Shown: positions 52,644 through 62,097, counted from the stretch's first letter. The stretch is DNA of 64,000 nucleotides from Nocardioides sp. JS614 (GCF_000015265.1 NC_008699.1:3782001-3846000), one strand, 5' to 3'. Numbers and translations are program-made. Notes: generated by a model not told the origin, from the letters alone.

Positions 52644-52779
52644 CCCTCCGCCGCCGCAACTCTCCCAGCAGCTCTCCCGGCAAGCGGTCAGCCCGCGTCC
52701 TCAATCCCTGTCACAAATGGGCTAGGTCGTTCGTCGTACGGATGCCCGATGAGTTCGGGATCCACACCGGGTCGATCTA

Positions 52780-52791
52780 GGGGAAATCCCC
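52780..52791 (+). promoter_or_regulatory. Palindromic operator candidate before the MMPL gene
   Basis: GGGGA-AA-TCCCC, a perfect 5-bp arm palindrome, lies 39-50 bp before the MMPL start. LuxR-type regulators in actinobacteria bind sites like this. No further boxes are clear. Confidence 0.35.
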
Positions 52792-52829
52792 GATGCGACC
52801 GACCCTCAGCCCCTGGGAGAGTTCACACC

Positions 52830-54968
52830 ATGCACCGTCAGATCGCAGGCAAGCTCACCGGCCGCGTCAGCAAGTGGCTCGTACTCATCGCGGTCCTCGT
52901 GATCGCCGGCATCATGGGCTCCTTCGCGGGCAAGCTCACCGACGTCCAGAACAACGAGACCGAGTCCTGGCTCCCGTCCAGCGCCGAGTCCACCAAGGGC
53001 TTCGAGAAGCTCACCGCCTTCCAGGACGAGTACGACGTCGGCACCACGGTCGTCTACCACCGCGAGGGCGGGCTCACCCAGGCCGACCTGACCGCGATCG
53101 AGGGACAGGCCGCCGAGATCGAGCAGATCAAGGGCATCACGGACGTCGTGACGCCGCAGCGGGCCGAGGCGGCCGGCATCCCCGCGCCGTTCGTCTCCGA
53201 CGACGGCCAGGTCGCCAAGCTGCAGTTCACCGTCAACTACGGCGACAAGCTCTGGGAGGAGCTGCCCGACCTCAAGGACCGGCTCGACGCGATCACCGCG
53301 ATCGACGGCGTCGACACCTACCTCGCCGGCGCCGGCGGGCAGAGCGCCGACGCGGCCACGATCTTCAGCTCCTTCGACAGCAAGCTGCTGCTGGTCACCC
53401 TCGGAGTTGTGGTCCTGATCCTGCTGGTCAGCTACCGCAGCCCGCTGCTGTGGGCGCTCCCGATCATCAGCGCGGGCGTCGGGCTGATGACGACCATGGG
53501 CCTGCTGTACTTCCTCGCCAAGTACGCCGGCCTGACCGTCAACGGCCAGACCCAGTTCATCCTGACGGTGCTCGTGATCGGTGCCGGCACCGACTACGCC
53601 CTCCTCCTGGTCGCCCGCTACCGCGAGGAGCTGCGCCGCCACGAGGACCGGCACGAGGCGATGGCGTTCGCGCTGCACCGCGCCGCCCCCGCGATCCTGG
53701 CCAGCGCCGCGACCGTCGTCGTCGGGCTGCTCTGCCTGACCTTCGCCGAGCTGAACTCCACGGCCGGCATGGGCCCGGCCAACGCGATCGGCATTGCCAT
53801 CACGTTCGTGGTGATGGTGACCCTGCTCCCGGCGCTGCTGGTGATCTGCGGCCGGTGGGTCTTCTGGCCGCTGGTCCCGCGCTACGGCTCCCAGGAGCCC
53901 ACGGCCTCCGGACTCTGGGCCCGCGTCGGCAAGGGCATCGCGCCGCGCCCGCGGACCGTCTGGGTCGGCACGGCCATCGTCCTCGGCGTGCTGTGCCTGG
54001 GCTTCCTCCGGCTCGACACCTCCGGCATCCCCAGCGACGAGCAGTACACCACCCAGCAGGACTCCGTCACCGGCCAGTCGATCCTCGTCGACCACGGCCT
54101 GGTCGACGCCAGCACGCCCGTCCAGGTGGTCGCCAACGAGGACAAGGCCGAGGACGTCGCCGCGGCGATGTCGAAGGTCGACGGGATCGCCGACCCCGTG
54201 GTCGTCGCCGCCAAGGACGGCGTGGCCCTGGTCGTCGCGGAGCTGACCAGCGACCCGTACTCGCAGGCGGCGTACGACGCCGTCGAGGACGTGCGATCGG
54301 CGACCCACGACGTGGCGGGCGCGGACGCGCTGACCACCGGCATGACGGCGGTCTCGCTCGACATCGAGGAGGCGGCGGCGCGCGACAACCTGGTGATCAT
54401 CCCGATCGTCCTGCTCGCCGTGCTGCTGATCCTGATCGGGCTGCTGCGCTCGCTGGTCTCGCCGCTGATCCTGGTCGGGACGGTGATCCTGTCCTTCGGG
54501 GCCGCGCTGGGCATCTCCGGGCTGGTGTTCGACTTCATCTACGGTTACGAGAACACCGACACCGGATATCCGCTGTTCAGCTTCGTGTTCCTCGTCGCCC
54601 TCGGCATCGACTACAACATCTTCCTGATGACCCGGGTCCGCGAGGAGACGGCCGTCCAGGGCACCCGCAGGGGATCGCTGATCGCGCTGTCCTCCACGGG
54701 CGGGGTGATCACGTCCGCCGGCATCGTGCTGGCCGCGACGTTCGGGATGCTCGCGACCATGCCGATGACGTTCACCCTCCAGCTCGGTACGACGATCGCG
54801 CTCGGCGTGCTGCTGGACACGATGATCGTCCGCTCGGTGCTGGTCACCGCGGTCAACCTCGACCTGGGCGGGAAGATCTGGTGGCCGAGCGCGCTGGACC
54901 GCAAGCCGCCGGTCGAGTTCACCCCCGAGGAGCCGACGCCCGAGCCCGAGGCGCTGCCGGTCGGCTGA
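52830..54968 (+). CDS. MMPL/RND-type transporter
   Basis: A 712-residue transporter with 11-12 membrane segments in two halves: helix 1 (WLVLIAVLVIAGIMGSFAGK), an external domain (about 40-175), a membrane block (about 180-370), a second external domain and a second block (about 520-690). GAGTDYALLLVARYREELRR and GIDYNIFLMTRVREETAVQG are the paired proton-relay motifs. In actinobacteria MMPL proteins export lipids or drugs. I took ATG 52830 (GGGAGA upstream). No partner gene is close; a palindromic operator precedes. Confidence 0.9.
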   Translation: MHRQIAGKLTGRVSKWLVLIAVLVIAGIMGSFAGKLTDVQNNETESWLPSSAESTKGFEKLTAFQDEYDVGTTVVYHREGGLTQADLTAIEGQAAEIEQIKGITDVVTPQRAEAAGIPAPFVSDDGQVAKLQFTVNYGDKLWEELPDLKDRLDAITAIDGVDTYLAGAGGQSADAATIFSSFDSKLLLVTLGVVVLILLVSYRSPLLWALPIISAGVGLMTTMGLLYFLAKYAGLTVNGQTQFILTVLVIGAGTDYALLLVARYREELRRHEDRHEAMAFALHRAAPAILASAATVVVGLLCLTFAELNSTAGMGPANAIGIAITFVVMVTLLPALLVICGRWVFWPLVPRYGSQEPTASGLWARVGKGIAPRPRTVWVGTAIVLGVLCLGFLRLDTSGIPSDEQYTTQQDSVTGQSILVDHGLVDASTPVQVVANEDKAEDVAAAMSKVDGIADPVVVAAKDGVALVVAELTSDPYSQAAYDAVEDVRSATHDVAGADALTTGMTAVSLDIEEAAARDNLVIIPIVLLAVLLILIGLLRSLVSPLILVGTVILSFGAALGISGLVFDFIYGYENTDTGYPLFSFVFLVALGIDYNIFLMTRVREETAVQGTRRGSLIALSSTGGVITSAGIVLAATFGMLATMPMTFTLQLGTTIALGVLLDTMIVRSVLVTAVNLDLGGKIWWPSALDRKPPVEFTPEEPTPEPEALPVG

Positions 54969-55035
54969 GACACGCCGTTGTCCGGGTCCCGGGCCGGCCC
55001 GAGCATCGAACCGGCCCGGGACTAGCCTGACGTGG

Positions 55036-57561
55036 ATGAACGAGCAGCCGACTGCGCAGCAGGTCCGTCGGGCGTTGGCGCGTGCCGAGCGTGGTGCCGT
55101 GTTGGATGTGGCGGAGGCGGCGGTGTTGTTGGCCGCGTCCGGGGATGATCTGGACCGGTTGGTGGCGGTGGCGGCGCGGGTGCGTGATGCGGGGCTGGTG
55201 GCGGCGGGTCGTCCTGGGGTGGTGACCTACTCGCCGAAGGTGTTCGTCCCGGTGACCCGGTTGTGTCGGGACCGGTGTCATTACTGCACGTTCGTGGAGA
55301 CCCCGGCGCAGGCGGCCCGGGAGGGGCGGGCGCCGTACCTCTCGCCGGACGAGATCGTGGCGATCGCCGCACAGGGTGCGGAGCTGGGTTGTCTGGAGGC
55401 ACTGTTCACCCTGGGTGATCGGCCCGAGGACCGGTGGCCGCAGGCGCGGGCGTGGCTCGACGAGCAGGGCTATGACTCGACGTTGGCCTACGTCCGGGCG
55501 ATGGCGGTGCGGGTGTTGGAGGAGACCGGGCTGCTGCCCCACCTGAACCCCGGCGTGATGTCGTGGGAGGAGCTGAACCGGCTCAAGCCGGTGGCCCCCT
55601 CGATGGGGATGATGCTGGAGACCACCAGCCGCCGGTTGTTCGAGACCAAGGGGCTGGCGCACCACGGCTCGGTGGACAAGGACCCGGCGGTGCGGCTCCG
55701 CGTGCTCGAGGACGCGGGGCGGCTCTCGATCCCGTTCACCACCGGGCTGCTGGTCGGGATCGGGGAGAGTCTCGCGGAGCGGGCCGAGACGATCTTCGCG
55801 CTGCGCGCCACGATGAAGGCCTACGGCGCGGTCCAGGAGGTGATCGTCCAGAACTTCCGGGCCAAGCCCGACACCGCGATGCGACACGCGGGCGACCTCG
55901 ACCTGGCCGAGTACCGGGCCGCGATCGCGGTCACCCGGATCGTGCTCGGCCCCAAGGCCCGGATCCAGGCCCCACCCAACCTGGTCGACCTGACCGAGTG
56001 CCGCGCACTGCTCGAGGCGGGGGTGGACGACTGGGGCGGGGTCTCCCCGCTGACCCCGGACCACGTGAACCCCGAGCGCCCCTGGCCCTCCCTGGACCGG
56101 CTGCGCGAGATCACCGCCGGCTGCGGGTTCGAGCTGCGGCCGCGGCTGACCGTGCACCCCGAGTACGTGCGGGCCGGGGAGCCGTGGCTGGACCCGCGGG
56201 TGTCCGGGCACGTCGCGGCGCTCGCCACCGAGGACGGCTTGGCGAAACCGGGCGTCCGCCCGACCGGTCTGCCGTGGCAGGAGCCCGACGGCGGCTTCGC
56301 CAGTGTCGGGCCCGGGGTCGGGCGCACCGACCTGCACGCGGCCATCGACGACGAGGGTCCCCACGGGGGCCGCACCGAGGACCGGCGCTCGGACTTCGCC
56401 AACGTGTACGGCGACTGGGAGGCGGTCAAGGACGCGGCGTCCACCACGGGCGCGCCCGCGGTCCTGCACGCCGAGGGGCGTGAGGCAATGGCCGCCGCGC
56501 AGGCCGACCCCGGGAACCTCTCCGACGAGCACGCGCTGACCCTGATGACCGCCGAGGGGGCGTTGCTGGAGCAGGTGTGCCGGCTGGCCGACGACCTGCG
56601 CCGCGACGCGGTCGGCGACGAGGTCACCTACGTGGTGAACCGCAACATCAACTTCACCAACGTCTGCTACGTGGGCTGCCGGTTCTGTGCGTTCGCCCAA
56701 CGCCGCACCGACGCCGACGCCTACTCCCTGTCCTATGCCGAGGTCGCCGACCGGGCCGCCGAGGCCTGGGACCTGGGCGCCACCGAGGTGTGCATGCAAG
56801 GCGGCATCGACCCCGAGCTCCCCGCCACCGCCTACTTCGACCTCGTCGCCGCGGTCAAGCAACGGGTCCCCGACATGCACGTCCACGCCTTCTCCCCCAT
56901 GGAGATCGTCAACGGCACCGCCCGCACCGGGCTGTCCATCGAGGACTTCCTCATCAAGGCCCGCGAGGCCGGCCTCGGGTCCATCCCCGGCACCGCCGCG
57001 GAGATCCTCGACGACGAGGTCCGCTGGGTCCTGACCAAGGGCAAGCTGCCCACCCGCACCTGGATCGAGGTCATCACCACCGCCCACCGAGTCGGGATCC
57101 CCACCACCTCCACGATGATGTACGGCCACGTCGACAACCCCCGCCACTGGGTCAACCACCTCCGCGTCCTGTCCCGGATCCAAGACGAGACCGGGGGCTT
57201 CACCGAGTTCGTACCCCTGCCCTTCGTGCACACCTCCGCACCCATCTACCTCGCCGGCGTCGCCCGCCCCGGCCCCACCCAGCGCGACAACCTCGCCGTC
57301 CACGCCATGGCCCGGATCCTGCTCCACGGCCGCATCCCCAACATCCAGACCTCCTGGGTCAAGCTCGGCATCGAGGGCACCCAAGCCATGCTCCAAGCCG
57401 GCGCCAACGACCTCGGCGGCACCCTCATGGAAGAAACCATCTCCCGCATGGCCGGCTCCGAACACGGCTCCGCCAAGACCGTCGCCGAACTCATCGACAT
57501 CGGCGCCGGCATCAACCGCCCCGTCGTCGAACGCACCACGACGTACGCCGGACGCTCCTGA
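55036..57561 (+). CDS. fbiC: FO synthase FbiC (bifunctional CofG/CofH)
   Basis: An 841-residue radical-SAM enzyme that makes the deazaflavin core FO of coenzyme F420. The N-terminal CofG half has the CX3CX2C motif CRDRCHYC, and the C-terminal CofH half has CYVGCRFC. GGIDPELPATAYFDL and VPLPFVHTSAPIYLAG are also typical. The length matches actinobacterial FbiC (about 840-860). The window has several F420-dependent LLM proteins that need this cofactor. The first 450 bp show less strict third-position G/C than the rest of the gene. Confidence 0.96.
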   Translation: MNEQPTAQQVRRALARAERGAVLDVAEAAVLLAASGDDLDRLVAVAARVRDAGLVAAGRPGVVTYSPKVFVPVTRLCRDRCHYCTFVETPAQAAREGRAPYLSPDEIVAIAAQGAELGCLEALFTLGDRPEDRWPQARAWLDEQGYDSTLAYVRAMAVRVLEETGLLPHLNPGVMSWEELNRLKPVAPSMGMMLETTSRRLFETKGLAHHGSVDKDPAVRLRVLEDAGRLSIPFTTGLLVGIGESLAERAETIFALRATMKAYGAVQEVIVQNFRAKPDTAMRHAGDLDLAEYRAAIAVTRIVLGPKARIQAPPNLVDLTECRALLEAGVDDWGGVSPLTPDHVNPERPWPSLDRLREITAGCGFELRPRLTVHPEYVRAGEPWLDPRVSGHVAALATEDGLAKPGVRPTGLPWQEPDGGFASVGPGVGRTDLHAAIDDEGPHGGRTEDRRSDFANVYGDWEAVKDAASTTGAPAVLHAEGREAMAAAQADPGNLSDEHALTLMTAEGALLEQVCRLADDLRRDAVGDEVTYVVNRNINFTNVCYVGCRFCAFAQRRTDADAYSLSYAEVADRAAEAWDLGATEVCMQGGIDPELPATAYFDLVAAVKQRVPDMHVHAFSPMEIVNGTARTGLSIEDFLIKAREAGLGSIPGTAAEILDDEVRWVLTKGKLPTRTWIEVITTAHRVGIPTTSTMMYGHVDNPRHWVNHLRVLSRIQDETGGFTEFVPLPFVHTSAPIYLAGVARPGPTQRDNLAVHAMARILLHGRIPNIQTSWVKLGIEGTQAMLQAGANDLGGTLMEETISRMAGSEHGSAKTVAELIDIGAGINRPVVERTTTYAGRS

Positions 57562-57564
57562 CTC

Positions 57565-59961
57565 TCAGCCCTCCGGGGCGTCGAGCTCGGGGGTCGCGGT
57601 GCGGTAGCGGGGCCCGAAGGAGCCCTGCCAGGTCCAGTCGCGGATCTCCGGCAGGTCCTCGCCGTAGGTGCGGATGTACTGCCGGTGCCGGATCAGGGCG
57701 TTCTTGAACTCCTCCCGCGCGTCACTCGAGGTCGCCGCCAGCCGCGGCACCCGGTCGATCACGTCGATGGCGAGGTTGTAGCGGTCCATGTGGTTGAGGA
57801 CCGTCATGTCGAACGGCGTGGTGGTGGTGCCCTCCTCCTTGTACCCGCGCACGTGGATGTTGGCGTGGTTGGTGCGCTTGTAGGTCAGCCGGTGGATCAG
57901 CCACGGATAGCCGTGGTAGGCGAAGATCACCGGCCGGTCGGTGGTGAACAGGGCGTCGAAGTCGGCCTCCGAGAACCCGTGCGGGTGCTCGCTCGCGGGC
58001 TGGAGGCGCATCAGGTCCACCACGTTGACGAACCGGATCCGCAGGTCGGGCAGGTGCTCGCGCAGCAGGTCGACCGCGGCCAGCGCCTCCATCGTCGGCA
58101 CGTCGCCGGCACAGGCGATGACCACGTCGGGACCCTCGTCGCCGTCGTTCGACGCCCAGTCCCAGATGCCGGCGCCCTTGGTGCAATGCACGATCGCGTC
58201 GTCCATGGAGAGGTACTGCAGCGCCGGCTGCTTCCCCGCGACCACGACGTTGACGTAGTGCTTGCTGCGCAGGCAGTGGTCGCCCACCGAGAGCAGCGTG
58301 TTGGCATCCGGCGGCAGGTAGACCCGCACCACGTTGGCCTTCTTGTTCACGACGTGGTCGATGAAGCCCGGGTCCTGGTGCGAGAACCCGTTGTGGTCCT
58401 GGCGCCACACGTGCGAGGTGAGCAGGTAGTTCAGCGACGCCACCGGCCGCCGCCACTCGATGCGCCGGGTGGACTCCAGCCACTTCGCGTGCTGGTTGAA
58501 CATCGAGTCGATCAGGTGGATGAACGCCTCGTAGCAGGAGAAGAGCCCGTGGCGCCCGGTGAGCAGGTAGCCCTCGAGCCAGCCCTGGCAGGTGTGCTCG
58601 GAGAGGATCTCCATGATCCGGCCGTCCGGCGCGAGGTGGTCGTCGTAGCCGAGGATCTCGGCGTTCCACGCCCGGTCGGTCACCTCCATGACGTCCTGGA
58701 GCCGGTTGGAGGAGTTCTCGTCGGGGGCGAACATCCGGAAGTTGTGCATGTTCTGCGCCATCACGTCGCGCAGGAACCCGCCCAGCACCCGGGTCGCCTC
58801 GACCGAGCCCGTACCTGGTGCGTCCACCTCGACCGCGTAGTCACGGAAGTCGGGCATCCGCAGGGGCTTGAGCAGCAGGCCGCCGTTGGCGTGCGGCGAC
58901 GCGCTCATCCGCAGCTCACCGCCCGGGTGCAGGGCGGCGATGTCCGGGGCGGGCGCCCCCGACTCGTCGAAGAGCTCCTCGGGTCGGTAGCTGCGCAGCC
59001 ACTCCTCGAGCACCGCACGGTGCGCGTCGTCGCTGCGGGCGTTGGCGAACGGGACCTGGTGGGAGCGCCAGAAGTCCTCGACGCGCTTGCCGTCGACCTC
59101 CTTCGGGCCGGTCCATCCCTTCGGGGAGCGCAGCACGATCATCGGCCAGGCCGGCCTCGGCAGCGGGTCCGAGGCGGCGCGCGCCTCGCCCTGGATCCCC
59201 GCGATCTCCTCGAGGCACCGGTCCAGGGTGCCGGCGAAGTCGGCGTGCATCTGGGCGGCGTCCGAGCCCGCCACGACGTACGGCGTGTACCCGTAGCCAC
59301 GCAGCAGCGAGACCAGCTCGTCCTCGGGGATCCGGGCCAGCACGGTCGGGTTGGCGATCTTGTAGCCATTGAGGTGCAGGATCGGCAGCACCGCGCCGTC
59401 ACGACGCGGGTCCAGGAACTTGTTGGAGTGCCAGCTGGTCGCGAGCGGGCCGGTCTCGGCCTCGCCGTCCCCGACGACGGCGGCCACCACGAGGTCGGGG
59501 TTGTCGAACGCGGCGCCGTACGCGTGCGAGAGCGCGTAGCCGAGCTCGCCGCCCTCGTGGATCGAGCCCGGTGTCTCCGGGGCCACGTGGCTGGGGATGC
59601 CACCCGGGAACGAGAACTGCTTGAACAGCCGCTGCATCCCGGCCGCATCCTGGGTGATGTCGGTGTAGACCTCGGAGTAGGTCCCCTCGAGGTAGGACGA
59701 CGCGACCAGGCCCGGACCACCGTGGCCGGGACCGGTGATGAAGATCATCTGCTGCTGACGGGCCATGATCGCCCGGTTGAGGTGCGCGTACACGAAGTTC
59801 AGCCCGGGCGTGGTGCCCCAGTGGCCCAGCAGGCGCGGCTTGACGTGCTCGGCGACCAGGGGCTCGCGCAGCAGCGGGTTGTCCATCAGGTAGATCTGGC
59901 CGACGGACAGGTAGTTGGCGGCGCGCCACCAGCGATCGAGGGTGTCCAGGCTTGCGTCCAT
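57565..59961 (-). CDS. xfp: Phosphoketolase (xylulose-5-P/fructose-6-P)
   Basis: A 798-residue thiamine-diphosphate enzyme. VVGDGEAETGPLATSWHSNK is the TPP-binding motif; GHWGTTPGLNFVYAHLN and RRIEWRRPVASLNYLLTSHV are family segments. It splits xylulose-5-P or fructose-6-P to acetyl-P. Full length. TGAGGAC lies before ATG 59961. It is alone: acetate kinase and phosphotransacetylase, its usual partners, are not here. It ends three bases after fbiC ends, convergently. Confidence 0.95.
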   Translation of the reverse strand: MDASLDTLDRWWRAANYLSVGQIYLMDNPLLREPLVAEHVKPRLLGHWGTTPGLNFVYAHLNRAIMARQQQMIFITGPGHGGPGLVASSYLEGTYSEVYTDITQDAAGMQRLFKQFSFPGGIPSHVAPETPGSIHEGGELGYALSHAYGAAFDNPDLVVAAVVGDGEAETGPLATSWHSNKFLDPRRDGAVLPILHLNGYKIANPTVLARIPEDELVSLLRGYGYTPYVVAGSDAAQMHADFAGTLDRCLEEIAGIQGEARAASDPLPRPAWPMIVLRSPKGWTGPKEVDGKRVEDFWRSHQVPFANARSDDAHRAVLEEWLRSYRPEELFDESGAPAPDIAALHPGGELRMSASPHANGGLLLKPLRMPDFRDYAVEVDAPGTGSVEATRVLGGFLRDVMAQNMHNFRMFAPDENSSNRLQDVMEVTDRAWNAEILGYDDHLAPDGRIMEILSEHTCQGWLEGYLLTGRHGLFSCYEAFIHLIDSMFNQHAKWLESTRRIEWRRPVASLNYLLTSHVWRQDHNGFSHQDPGFIDHVVNKKANVVRVYLPPDANTLLSVGDHCLRSKHYVNVVVAGKQPALQYLSMDDAIVHCTKGAGIWDWASNDGDEGPDVVIACAGDVPTMEALAAVDLLREHLPDLRIRFVNVVDLMRLQPASEHPHGFSEADFDALFTTDRPVIFAYHGYPWLIHRLTYKRTNHANIHVRGYKEEGTTTTPFDMTVLNHMDRYNLAIDVIDRVPRLAATSSDAREEFKNALIRHRQYIRTYGEDLPEIRDWTWQGSFGPRYRTATPELDAPEG

Positions 59962-60053
59962 GTCCTCACCGTTCCCGGGGCGGTCGGCCCGGCGCAAGGG
60001 CAATCGGCCCTGTTTCGGCGTGGGTTAGCGTGAGGTTCGACCAAGGAGGACCC

Positions 60054-60494
60054 ATGAGCACTCACAGCGAAGGCGAGTCGGAGATCTACGGCGACTACAG
60101 CGTCGACGACGAGGACCAGCCCGGGAACATCGACGACCTCGGTGACGGCGATGTCGAGGACGAGCTCGATCGGGGCTACTCCCCGCCCGAGCGCTACTCC
60201 GCCGGCCAGGGCTACGGCAACACGCCCTGGGAGGAGGAGCACCGGGAGACGATCGACCAGCGCGTCGATCAGGAGATCCCCGACGAGGACCCGTACGCCG
60301 ACGCCGGCGACGACGAGCTCCTGGACGACGGCGAGGTCGGGCGAGCCCGCGCCGGGCGACTGGTCGACCCCGACGAGGGGCTCGGCGAGGACACCGAGAA
60401 GGACCTGGTCGGCGAGGACGTCGGCATCGACGGCGCGGCCGCGTCGGCCGAGGAGGCCGCAGTCCACATCGTCGAGGACTTCCCCGAGGAGTAA
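60054..60494 (+). CDS. DUF5709 acidic protein
   Basis: A 146-residue protein from ATG 60054, with AAGGAGGA upstream. Very acidic, with DDEDQPGNIDDLGDGDVEDE, then YSPPERYSAGQGYGNTPWEE (the family's core), then VGRARAGRLVDPDEGLGEDT. It fits the actinobacterial DUF5709 family. No function is known; it is often regarded as a stress or sporulation-type protein, which is inference. Confidence 0.82.
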   Translation: MSTHSEGESEIYGDYSVDDEDQPGNIDDLGDGDVEDELDRGYSPPERYSAGQGYGNTPWEEEHRETIDQRVDQEIPDEDPYADAGDDELLDDGEVGRARAGRLVDPDEGLGEDTEKDLVGEDVGIDGAAASAEEAAVHIVEDFPEE

Positions 60495-60545
60495 GGGCCC
60501 GCACCGCAGGGTACGAGACGGTCTCACCGAGAGGGAGGAACACTC

Positions 60546-60689
60546 ATGGCATTCCTGCTGTGGATCCTGGCCGTCATCCTCGTGATCGCCGGCATTTTCC
60601 AGCTCTTCAAGGGCCAGCTGCTCTGGGGCATCGTGCTGATCATCGTGGGCCTGCTCGTCGGGCCCGGCGGCGTCAGCATCTTCACCTAG
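60546..60689 (+). CDS. Small hydrophobic membrane peptide
   Basis: A 47-residue protein, beginning MAFLLWILAVILVIAGIFQL and ending GPGGVSIFT. Two hydrophobic segments are joined by FKGQ. GGGAGGA lies about seven bases before the ATG, so expression is credible. Peptides with the GPGG-x-SIF end are common in actinobacteria, but no role is known to me. It follows the DUF5709 gene by 51 bp. Confidence 0.75.
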   Translation: MAFLLWILAVILVIAGIFQLFKGQLLWGIVLIIVGLLVGPGGVSIFT

Positions 60690-60708
60690 CCGGGACGCGC
60701 CAGCGGAC

Positions 60709-60776
60709 CGGCTGATGGTGGTCGAGCGAGACGCGCGACCGAGCCTGCGAGGTCGCGACCGGCGTGTCGAGACCCA
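60709..60776. repeat. REP-like intergenic element
   Basis: ggctgatggtggtcgagcg at one end and cggcgtgtcgagaccc at the other bracket a Gly/Cys-rich core with gcgcgaccgagcctgcg. The ends GGTCGAG and CTCGACACG-type bases are related to the repeats at 50402-50746, so this may be a genome-wide element. Confidence 0.4.
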
Positions 60777-60782
60777 TCCAGC

Positions 60783-61433
60783 TCAGTGGTCCATCAGCCG
60801 CTGCGCCACGACCCGCAGGTCGGCGACGAGACCCTCGTACGCCGACCTGCGGTCGTCGGCCCGCAGCACGGCGGACGGGTGCGTGGTCGCGAGCACCCAG
60901 GCGGGCGGCCGCGCCACGGGGAACGAGGCCGGCCAGTCGTGGATCCGGCCCCGTGACTCGCCCACTCGGAAGCCCGCGCCGTACACCGCCTTGCCGGCGG
61001 TGCCGCCCAGCAGCACCACGCCCGTGGGCCGTACCAGCCGCAGCTCCGCCTCGAGCCAGGGCCCGCAGGCCGCGACGTGCGCCCGGCTCGGCGACTTGTG
61101 GATGCGCTGCTTGCCCCGGGTCCCCGACCAGCGGAAGTGCTTGACCACGTTGGTCGTGTAGACGTCCGCCGGCGCGATGCCGACCTCCGCGAGTGCCTCG
61201 TCGAGCACCTTCCCCGCCGGCCCGACGAACGGCTCTCCCACCCGGTCCTCGCGGTCGCCGGGTTGCTCCCCGAGCAGCATCAGGTCGGCGTCGCGCCGCC
61301 CGTCGCCCATCACGGCCTGGGTGGCGTCGCGGTAGAGCTCGCAGCCGCGGCACGCCTGCGCGGCCGCGCGCAGGGCCCGCAGGCTGAGGCTCTCGGGGAT
61401 CCACGCGCCGGCGCCGGGCCGCTCCTCGGGCAT
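60783..61433 (-). CDS. udgX: UdgX-type uracil-DNA binding protein
   Basis: A 216-residue member of the uracil-DNA glycosylase superfamily. GEQPGDREDRVGEPFVGPAG (motif 1), NVVKHFRWSGTRGKQRIHKS and THPSAVLR (motif 2) are conserved. The RGKQRIHKS loop is the UdgX-specific R-loop; H112 corresponds to the His that forms a covalent bond with the sugar of uracil sites. Cys residues 28, 31 and 123 fit an iron-sulfur cluster. UdgX blocks rather than frees uracil sites and is taken up in DNA damage response. ATG 61433 is 30 bp from the divergent flavodoxin-like gene. Confidence 0.9.
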   Translation of the reverse strand: MPEERPGAGAWIPESLSLRALRAAAQACRGCELYRDATQAVMGDGRRDADLMLLGEQPGDREDRVGEPFVGPAGKVLDEALAEVGIAPADVYTTNVVKHFRWSGTRGKQRIHKSPSRAHVAACGPWLEAELRLVRPTGVVLLGGTAGKAVYGAGFRVGESRGRIHDWPASFPVARPPAWVLATTHPSAVLRADDRRSAYEGLVADLRVVAQRLMDH

Positions 61434-61463
61434 GGTCCGCCGGTACCCGGGAACCGGGCCGGC

Positions 61464-62081
61464 ATGACCGACACCCCCCTGCGCGCCCTCGTCCTCGTCT
61501 GCACGCTCAAGCCCTCCCCGGCCGAGTCCAGCTCCCAGCTGCTCGGCGCGCAGGTGCTGCGCGAGCTCGAGGAGCACGGCGTGACCGGCGAGGTCGTCCG
61601 GGTCGTCGACCACGACGTCCGGTTCGGCGTGAGCGCCGACGAGGGCGACGGCGACGCGTGGCCGGAGATCCGGGCCAAGATGCTGGTCAGTGACATCCTG
61701 GTGGTCGCGACCCCGATCTGGATGGGCCAGCCGGCCTCGGTCTGCAAGATGGTCCTCGAGCGGCTCGATGCCGAGCTCAGCGAGACCGACGACGAGGGCC
61801 GGATGCTCACCGAGGGCAAGGTCGGCGTCGTGGCGGTGGTCGGCAACGAGGACGGCGCCCACCACGTCGTGGCCGAGGTGCTCCAGGCACTCAACGACAC
61901 CGGATTCACGATCGCGGCGAGCGCCGGGACCTACTGGGTGGGCGAGGCCATGCAGAGCACCGACTACAACGAGCTCGACCCGACGCCGGAGAAGACGGCC
62001 GCGACCACCGAGGCGGCCGCGCGGCACGCCGCCCACCTGGCCCGGCTGCTCAAGGACGCGCCGTACCCGGGCCCGCAGTAG
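61464..62081 (+). CDS. Flavodoxin-like NAD(P)H FMN reductase
   Basis: A 205-residue protein. LRALVLVCTLKPSPAESSSQ (FMN phosphate loop), DILVVATPIWMGQPASVCKM and NEDGAHHVVAEVLQALNDTG match NADPH-dependent FMN reductase/flavodoxin-type oxidoreductases, which reduce flavins or quinones. The start lies only 30 bp from the udgX start on the other strand. Both promoters must lie in this short gap or inside the genes. Confidence 0.85.
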   Translation: MTDTPLRALVLVCTLKPSPAESSSQLLGAQVLRELEEHGVTGEVVRVVDHDVRFGVSADEGDGDAWPEIRAKMLVSDILVVATPIWMGQPASVCKMVLERLDAELSETDDEGRMLTEGKVGVVAVVGNEDGAHHVVAEVLQALNDTGFTIAASAGTYWVGEAMQSTDYNELDPTPEKTAATTEAAARHAAHLARLLKDAPYPGPQ

Positions 62082-62086
62082 ACGAG

Positions 62087-62097
62087 AACACGTTCTA
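62087..62097 (+). promoter_or_regulatory. KstR-like operator
   Basis: AACACGTTCTA matches the KstR (steroid/lipid regulator) core AAC-N2-GTT with its trailing NNA; the leading T is a G. It lies just before TAGGCT (62107-62112), a -10-like box seven bases before GTG 62119. This suggests KstR-type control of the following gene. Confidence 0.45.

Noticed and set aside
54919..57465. 848-residue minus-strand frame opposite fbiC
   Set aside because: It is Gly-, Val-, His-, Asp- and Arg-rich without motifs, the usual shadow of a high-G+C gene; fbiC has both radical-SAM motifs.
57685..60033. 782-residue plus-strand frame opposite phosphoketolase
   Set aside because: Low-complexity Val/Arg/His/Asp composition; phosphoketolase is certain on the other strand.
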